NCBI GenBank assembly: GCA_016209665.1
Contig: JACQVT010000924.1
Span: 1-10,427, forward strand
Direction of reading: 5' to 3'
Length of the DNA stretch: 10,427 bases
From: Planctomycetota bacterium
Lineage (GTDB): Bacteria; Planctomycetota; Phycisphaerae; UBA1845; PWPN01
Shown here: in pieces, positions 6,074 to 10,427 of the stretch
Layout of the letters: every line of letters begins with the position of its first letter
How positions within the stretch are numbered: the first letter of the stretch is position 1
Notes under the pieces: model-generated
Seen by the model: only the letters and a program-made list of their open reading frames with translations
The model's database searches: none
Told to the model about the DNA's origin: nothing
Translations under genes and position numbers: made by a program

Positions 6074-6817
6074 GTGCGAGCGAGTCAGTGGCTGACGACA
6101 TCGGTGATGGTCGCCGCCTTCGGTGCCGGCGCGGCCTGGATGCTGCTGCCGGGTGAAGCCGGCCGGCTGCGCCGCGAGAGGGAGGAACTGGAGCGCCAGC
6201 GCTTCGAGCTGCAGCGGGCGGTCCAGCGGCTCAGCGGCGAAGAGCGGGTGGCCGAGGTCCGCGTCGTGGACCAGGTGCTCGCCGGCCAGATCGTCGGCGG
6301 TGAGCCCGCGCCGCACGACGTGACGACCATCGAGTTCATCGAGATCGACCGGCAGGGGCATCCGTTGCCCAGCCGGCGATTCGTGATCCACGACCGCGTC
6401 ATTCATTTCGACGCGCTCGTGATCAAGTTCGACCAGCAGGACGTGGCGGCGGGCGATCCGCTGCGGGGCAAGAGCCTGGCCCTGTTTCGGCGGATTTACG
6501 GCGAGCGGCAGCAGCCGGCCGAGGGGTTCCGTATCGACCCCGAGGGTGACGTGCCCAACGTCTACCGCGTGCAGCCCGCCCCGAGTTCGTTCGAACGCCA
6601 GTTGTGGTCGCGGTTCTGGGACTACGCCCGCAACCCCGATCTGGCCGCCCGCGACCACGTTCGGGTGGCCCAGGGCGAGTCGGTCTACGAGCCGATGCTC
6701 AAGGGGGACGTCTGGACGCTGACGCTGCAGAACAACGGGGGGCTGAACATCCGCTTTCGCCGTACCGAACGGAGCGGGCCCGCCCGAAGCAGCAGCCAAT
6801 CGCCGATCGTCAATTGA
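6074..6817 (+). CDS. Membrane-anchored protein of unknown function
   Basis: A 247-residue protein I cannot assign to a named family. Residues about 5-27 ('WLTTSVMVAAFGAGAAWMLL') form one membrane segment. Residues about 30-60 are a charged, heptad-like helix rich in Arg, Glu and Leu, probably a coiled coil. The rest is a compact globular region with alternating strand-like segments ('DVTTIEFIEIDRQGHPL', 'RFVIHDRVIHFDALVIKF') and the phrase 'RGKSLALFRRIYGERQQPAEGF', which feels conserved. The C-terminus ends with a polar Ser/Arg tail. The topology suggests a single-pass inner-membrane protein with the globular part on one face. The GTG start at 6074 has only a weak ribosome site; ATG 6107 would cut into the membrane segment. 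A PilZ gene follows 86 bp downstream on the same strand, so joint transcription is possible. Confidence 0.75.
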   Translation: MRASQWLTTSVMVAAFGAGAAWMLLPGEAGRLRREREELERQRFELQRAVQRLSGEERVAEVRVVDQVLAGQIVGGEPAPHDVTTIEFIEIDRQGHPLPSRRFVIHDRVIHFDALVIKFDQQDVAAGDPLRGKSLALFRRIYGERQQPAEGFRIDPEGDVPNVYRVQPAPSSFERQLWSRFWDYARNPDLAARDHVRVAQGESVYEPMLKGDVWTLTLQNNGGLNIRFRRTERSGPARSSSQSPIVN

Positions 6818-6903
6818 GGTCATGACCCCGGTGAGGAACAAGGAGTGGCTTAGCGCCGTCGCCGGGCGCGGGTGCCTGGGGGTCAACAACAGGGGGATCG
6901 TGA

Positions 6904-7275
6904 ATGGACATCGAAGAGATCGTCAGGCTGACCCGGCAACAGGTCGCCGCCGTGATCGAGGCCCGCCAGAAGACAGCTCTGGGCGAGACCGAACATCCCG
7001 TCGCTCATGAACGGCGACGGCACACGCGCTGGCCGTTCAAGGGCGCGGTCGAAATCTGGCCTGAGAATGGCGACGGCAGGATCGTCACGCACGGCACTTG
7101 CCTCAACATCGGCGAGACCGGCCTGGGTCTGAGCTGCGACGAACACCTCCAGCCCGGCAGCACCGTGGAGATCGCCGTGCACCTGCCCGAGGCCACGCTG
7201 TGCGGCAAGGCCATCGTGCGGTACTGTGCCGAGGTCCGCAATCAGTTCATGGTCGGCATGGAATTCGTGTTCTGA
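6904..7275 (+). CDS. PilZ-domain protein, putative c-di-GMP receptor
   Basis: A 123-residue soluble protein. Residues 1-30 are a helix with no clear domain. The PilZ domain spans about 35-123, opening with the arginine cluster 'ERRRHTRWPF' (Arg38, Arg39 and Arg42 fit RRxxR), followed by 'CLNIGETGLGL' at 66-76, then 'PGSTVEIAVHLP' and 'QFMVGMEFVF' at the end. In established PilZ receptors the second motif is (D/N)xSxxG; here it is N-I-G-E-T-G, so the serine is replaced by glycine at residue 70. Binding of c-di-GMP is therefore likely but not assured. The ATG at 6904 follows a run of five G by seven bases. The last 34 bp overlap the 3' end of the convergent phosphatase gene. No GGDEF or EAL enzyme is encoded in the window. 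Confidence 0.85.
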   Translation: MDIEEIVRLTRQQVAAVIEARQKTALGETEHPVAHERRRHTRWPFKGAVEIWPENGDGRIVTHGTCLNIGETGLGLSCDEHLQPGSTVEIAVHLPEATLCGKAIVRYCAEVRNQFMVGMEFVF

Positions 7276-7838
7276 CCGGCGATCCGCGTCCGGTAGTATC
7301 GCCGCAGGTGCTCGCCAAGCTCGGCCGACCAGCCGCCGTACCGCTCGGCTTCTTGGATGGTCCGCTCCACGTTCCATCCGCAGTATTTCATCCGCCACAC
7401 CGCGTAGACCGCCCCCGTCCGGTTCACGCCGGCCTCGCAGTGCACGAGCAGCGGGTGCGTCGTCGTGTTCGCCATCATCGCGGCCGCCCGCTCCAGCAGG
7501 TCGAACGCGGCCAGGCCGTCGCCCGGCATCGCCATGTTCACGATCTGAATCCCCTTCTCATTGGCCAGCCGGTGCTCCTCGTCCTGACCGGGGTTGCCGG
7601 GCTCGCGGTTGAGCAGGGCCAGGATCGTGCGGATGCGGTAGCGGCTCACCATCCGCCGTAGCGGCCACGCTTCGAGTTGCCCCGACCGGTACAACTGCCC
7701 CGGCACCACCTCGGCGAACCGCTTCGGGAATACGTGCCAACGGACGGCATCGGCGCCCGCGATGACCAGCACCGCCAGCCCGACCGTCAGGCCCACTCTG
7801 AGTGCCGTACGAAGCCGCGACCGGACCATGATCCTCAC
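7242..7838 (-). CDS. Membrane-anchored dual-specificity / tyrosine phosphatase-like protein
   Basis: A 198-residue cysteine-dependent phosphatase. The active-site loop HCEAGVNRTG lies at 133-142 and fits HCxxGxxR(S/T)G with nucleophile Cys134 and phosphate-binding Arg140. Asp107 in 'MPGDG' is a candidate general acid. Residues about 46-53 ('PGQLYRSG') and 'IRTILALLNRE' at 69-79 are characteristic of the compact dual-specificity family found in many bacteria. Residues 12-29 form a membrane segment or uncleaved signal anchor preceded by several Arg, which predicts the catalytic domain on the outer face of the inner membrane. The start is GTG at 7838; an ATG at 7829 with GAGG close by is an alternative that keeps the anchor. 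It lies 44 bp downstream of the DUF309 gene on the same strand and overlaps the PilZ gene tail to tail by 34 bp. The substrate, protein, lipid or nucleotide, cannot be told. Confidence 0.87.
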   Translation of the reverse strand: MRIMVRSRLRTALRVGLTVGLAVLVIAGADAVRWHVFPKRFAEVVPGQLYRSGQLEAWPLRRMVSRYRIRTILALLNREPGNPGQDEEHRLANEKGIQIVNMAMPGDGLAAFDLLERAAAMMANTTTHPLLVHCEAGVNRTGAVYAVWRMKYCGWNVERTIQEAERYGGWSAELGEHLRRYYRTRIAGQNTNSMPTMN

Positions 7839-7882
7839 CCGCCTCGGAGTCTCCGCACCGAGTTCTTCACCAACCGCCGCAG

Positions 7883-8317
7883 TTAATCACCAGCCTCTGC
7901 CCAAGGCGCCGTGAACGGATCGTACTGTAGTTGGATGGGAAAGAAGCGGGAAGGCTCGACCGGCGGCGGCTCGCCCGGCTCGGCCCGGCCGACCGTGTCC
8001 ACGATGTCGCGCATCCGGGCCTCGAAGTCCCGCAGGTCCAGGCCCATGTACACGTCGGGCAGCCCCGCCCACTTGCCGCGGGCCCGTTCGAAGACCTTCA
8101 GCACCCCCAGCCGGTTCCGCCGCTGGTAGTGCACGAGAGCCACCGCCATCTGGATGAGTCCCTGGTAAAACGTGCTCCGCCGGCCCGACGTGCCGTTCCA
8201 GGCGAACTCCCACGCTTCGTGGGCCTCGAAGAAATCGTGGTCGTTGAAGTGCGCGAGGCCCTGCTCGTAGCAGCGGCGCTCCTCGTCGAGCGGCATGTCG
8301 TAAGCGCCACGTACCAT
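7883..8317 (-). CDS. DUF309 family protein
   Basis: A 144-residue, probably cytoplasmic all-helical protein. The family signature is clear: 'HFNDHDFFEAHEAWEFAWNG' followed by 'FYQGLIQMAVALVHYQRRNRLG', matching the DUF309 pattern of an HE.wE..W helix and a QGLIQ.A.A..H helix. The biochemical role is unknown to me. The ATG at 8317 is chosen. A longer frame reaches 8380 but would translate the repeat hairpin at 8358-8378, and ATG 8296 is a shorter option; none has a strong ribosome site. It lies between the metallopeptidase (84 bp upstream) and the phosphatase (44 bp downstream), all on the minus strand, so a loose operon is possible, though the intervening repeat may separate the transcripts. 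Confidence 0.85.
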   Translation of the reverse strand: MVRGAYDMPLDEERRCYEQGLAHFNDHDFFEAHEAWEFAWNGTSGRRSTFYQGLIQMAVALVHYQRRNRLGVLKVFERARGKWAGLPDVYMGLDLRDFEARMRDIVDTVGRAEPGEPPPVEPSRFFPIQLQYDPFTAPWAEAGD

Positions 8318-8357
8318 CCCACGCCAGTTAATCCCGCCGGCCGCCGATGCCCGTGTG

Positions 8358-8378
8358 GGACCGGCTTCCAGCCGGTCC
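8358..8378. repeat. Short palindromic repeat element (9-bp stem)
   Basis: GGACCGGCT (8358-8366), loop TCC, and AGCCGGTCC (8370-8378) make a perfect 9-bp hairpin. Sequences of the form 'GGGACCGGCTTCCAGCCGGTCC' are familiar to me as dispersed elements in planctomycete-like genomes; this is recollection, not a search. It lies between the stop of the metallopeptidase gene and the start of the DUF309 gene, where it could end or stabilise the upstream transcript. Confidence 0.5.
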
Positions 8379-8401
8379 ATCCACGGTTGAGTTGGGGTCC
8401 C

Positions 8402-9094
8402 TTAATCCCGGCGACCGCCGAGCAGGCCCGACCGCCACAGGTAGTACAGCAGGGTCAGGATCGCCGTCAGCGTGGCCGCCACGTAGGTCATCGCCGCCGC
8501 GTTCAGCACCCGGCCGATCTCATGGTCCTCATCTGTCCCGACGATCCCGTTGACCAGCAGCACCTGCCTCGCCCGCCGGCTCGCGTTGAACTCCACCGGC
8601 AGGTTCACCACCTGGAAGATCACCACCAGCGTGAACAGCGCGCAGCCGATGATCGCCAGCGTCTGCAAGGCCATCCCGATGCCGATGATGATGAAAACCC
8701 ACGACAGGCTCGACCCGATGCTCGCCACCGGCACGACCGCGTTGCGCACCGCCAGCGGGCCGTAGCCGTGGGCGTGCTGGATCGCGTGCCCGACCTCGTG
8801 GGCCGCCACGCCCGCCGCCGCCAGCGATCGGCCGCGGTAAACGTCGGGACTCAGCCGCAGCACCTTGGCCCGCGGGTCGTAGTGGTCGCTCAGGTAGCCC
8901 TGCACCGGCTCGATCTGCACGTCCGCGATGCCCTCGGCATCGAGGATCGCCTGGGCCACCTGGCCCCCCGTCCAGCCCGCCTGGGATGGGATCGCGCTCG
9001 CCCGCGCGAACGACGACTTCACCTTGAGGCTCGCGTACAAGGCCAGCAGCACGCCCGGCAGAATGATCAGCAAGTACAGTGGGTCGAAGAACAT
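8402..9094 (-). CDS. Zinc metallopeptidase, YugP / Zn_peptidase_2 family
   Basis: A 230-residue integral membrane protease. The N-terminal membrane segment is at about 5-22. The zinc-binding HEVGH sits at 99-103 within 'AAAGVAAHEVGHAIQH', and 'LPVEFNASRRA' at 165-175 supplies Glu168, the likely third zinc ligand. Further hydrophobic stretches at about 122-141, 144-163 and 207-224 suggest four membrane passes. 'GYLSDHYDPRAKVLRLSPDVY' before the HExxH is also a family hallmark, and the length matches the usual 220-240 residues. The ATG at 9094 has GAGGTG eight bases upstream. In its leader ACACA (9109-9113) and TGTGT (9119-9123) can form a small hairpin just before the ribosome site. Substrates of this family are poorly known; membrane protein quality control is a common suggestion. 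Confidence 0.93.
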   Translation of the reverse strand: MFFDPLYLLIILPGVLLALYASLKVKSSFARASAIPSQAGWTGGQVAQAILDAEGIADVQIEPVQGYLSDHYDPRAKVLRLSPDVYRGRSLAAAGVAAHEVGHAIQHAHGYGPLAVRNAVVPVASIGSSLSWVFIIIGIGMALQTLAIIGCALFTLVVIFQVVNLPVEFNASRRARQVLLVNGIVGTDEDHEIGRVLNAAAMTYVAATLTAILTLLYYLWRSGLLGGRRD

Positions 9095-9251
9095 AGGTCA
9101 CTCACCTCACACATTTATTGTGTTGGTCGTCCGCCGGGCGGAATCGTGTCACGAAACGTCGACCGCACCCGGCACCAACTACTACGCCGTCCATTCCAGC
9201 AAGATCGATGCCAGCCCACCGAATCCGGCCTGACCCAGTGTGGCACGGCAA

Positions 9252-9318
9252 TGTGGCACAGCCGCCCCCGGCTGTGCGTCCGCATCTGAGTCACCCAGCC
9301 GAGGGCGGCTGGGCCACA
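9252..9318. repeat. Nested inverted repeat, interspersed element type
   Basis: Two 25-base arms, 9252-9276 (TGTGGCACAGCCGCC...) and 9294-9318 (...GGCGGCTGGGCCACA), are reverse complements at 22 of 25 positions around a 17-base spacer. Each arm is itself palindromic: CACAGCCG/CGGCTGTG on the left and CCCAGCCG/CGGCTGGG on the right. The TGTGGCA start also occurs 13 bases earlier at 9239-9245, so the unit may begin there. The 'TGTGGCACAGCCG' form recalls dispersed elements of planctomycete genomes. It has no coding content. Confidence 0.65.
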
Positions 9319-9381
9319 CGCATCCCAAGAGCACTTGCCAAACCGCGCGTCGCCGCGTGTCCGCACCATTTTAGGCAGGCC

Positions 9382-9402
9382 GGCGGACCCGGGCCGTCCG
9401 CC
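9382..9402 (-). terminator. Terminator-like stem-loop after the ACT-domain gene
   Basis: GGCGGAC (9382-9388) pairs perfectly with GTCCGCC (9396-9402) around a 7-base loop, 20 bases past the stop of the ACT gene on the minus strand. No T-tract follows in that direction. Confidence 0.4.
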
Positions 9403-9422
9403 AGTTTGGCATGTCCGACCGA

Positions 9423-9896
9423 TCACCCTTCCAGGTCCGCCTCGCCGAGGACCTCGAAGTTGCGCCGCTGCAAGGTGTCGATTGCGATCTCCGCGCTGTC
9501 CACGCACAGCGCCAGGCAAGGCCCGGCCGTCAGGAACAGCAACGGGTACGTGTAGGCCACGTTCACCTCAGCCATCAGCAGCACCGACCAGATGTTCATC
9601 ATCGCCCGCTTGCCCGGGCCCAGCCGCACCACGATGATCTCGCTCACGTGCACGGCGAAGCCCGCTTTGCGGAGCGCCTCCAGGGCCTCGTCCGTCCGGT
9701 CGAACACCAGCCGCACGACCGCCGAGTCGCCCGCGTCCACCTGGCTCAGCCCCAGGATCTTCACGTCCTGCTCGTCGAGGATTTGGGTAAGCCGCAGGAG
9801 TTGTCCCGGCCGATTCTCCAGGAACACTGACACTTGCCGTACCAGCGGAACGGAGTGCCCTTCTGCGGTCTCAAACGGCTGATGCTGCATGGCCAT
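9423..9896 (-). CDS. Tandem ACT-domain protein (COG4747-like)
   Basis: A 157-residue soluble protein made of two ACT domains. The first, about 19-91, opens 'RQVSVFLENRPGQLLRLTQIL' with the Gly at the ligand-binding turn, followed by 'KILGLSQVDAGDSAVVRLVF'. The second, about 98-155, is shorter and includes 'INTUITIVE' strands such as 'TYPLLFL' and 'GPCLALCVD' with a helix 'AEIAIDTLQRR'. ACT domains bind small ligands, mostly amino acids, and control metabolic enzymes or transcription. No catalytic domain is attached, so this is a free-standing regulator or ligand sensor; its ligand is unknown. The ATG at 9896 follows AGGTG by five bases; a second ATG at 9890 is possible. A longer open frame upstream runs through the promoter and is not used. 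It is divergent from dnaK and has a good promoter at 10001-10029. Confidence 0.87.
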   Translation of the reverse strand: MAMQHQPFETAEGHSVPLVRQVSVFLENRPGQLLRLTQILDEQDVKILGLSQVDAGDSAVVRLVFDRTDEALEALRKAGFAVHVSEIIVVRLGPGKRAMMNIWSVLLMAEVNVAYTYPLLFLTAGPCLALCVDSAEIAIDTLQRRNFEVLGEADLEG

Positions 9897-10000
9897 CGGT
9901 GCACCTTTGGAGTATGTGTCAGTCCCGCAACGGGCCGTCTGCCACTCTGGCTGTGGGCCCTCGACAGGCTTCATCGGCAACGGGACACAACCGTCTGCAA

Positions 10001-10427
<427 letters not shown>

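Larger units (their letters stand above)
9095..9422. other. Gene-free stretch between the metallopeptidase and ACT-domain genes (328 bp)
   Basis: Frames crossing this region show no recognisable protein sequence. It contains the leader hairpin of the metallopeptidase gene (9109-9123), a 13-base palindrome TCCGCCGGGCGGA at 9130-9142, the nested repeat at 9252-9318 and the stem-loop after the ACT gene at 9382-9402. No convincing promoter for the metallopeptidase gene was found. Confidence 0.6.

Noticed and set aside
7931..9289. 452-codon plus-strand frame across the DUF309 and metallopeptidase genes
   Set aside because: Shadow of two well-supported minus-strand genes, and it runs through the repeat elements; no protein signature.

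Overview
The window is about 10.4 kb of GC-rich bacterial chromosome (third codon positions strongly G/C, many long antisense shadow frames). It most resembles the Planctomycetota, probably a Phycisphaerae-like lineage. The evidence is a small ECF sigma factor coupled to a single-pass membrane protein with an N-terminal 'LHVTT..VDARIL' segment, plus several interspersed inverted-repeat elements built from GC-rich arms. That placement is inference from remembered family style; no rRNA or other phylogenetic marker is complete enough here to prove it.

Layout. At 161-1896 (+) an ECF sigma factor is translationally coupled (ATGA overlap) to a membrane-anchored putative anti-sigma/sensor protein. 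It runs tail to tail, with no spacer, into an RsmB-type 16S rRNA m5C methyltransferase (1897-3282, -). A 322-bp divergent spacer carries a large inverted repeat and a recognisable promoter for infA (IF-1, 3605-3832, +). A terminator-like stem and a second sigma-70-type promoter precede a TIGR03960-like B12-binding-type radical SAM protein of unknown reaction (4003-5823, +). Next come a leader with three mutually exclusive hairpins, a membrane-anchored protein of unknown function (6074-6817, +) and a PilZ-domain protein (6904-7275, +).

The PilZ gene overlaps, tail to tail by 34 bp, a membrane-anchored dual-specificity/tyrosine phosphatase (7242-7838, -). Upstream of the phosphatase on the same strand are a DUF309 protein (7883-8317) and a YugP-type zinc metallopeptidase (8402-9094). 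A 328-bp gene-free stretch contains a nested inverted repeat and a terminator-like stem. It is followed by a tandem-ACT-domain protein (9423-9896, -) with a good promoter, divergent from dnaK (10152 to the window end, +, truncated).

Most genes are housekeeping or envelope/signalling functions, and I see no phage, transposase, CRISPR array, toxin-antitoxin or defence island. The most interesting items are regulatory: the inverted repeat covering the -35 box between the ACT gene and dnaK, the alternating-hairpin leader at 5941-5978, the palindrome before the sigma gene, and the three different inverted-repeat elements. I do not see a convincing previously undescribed multi-gene system.
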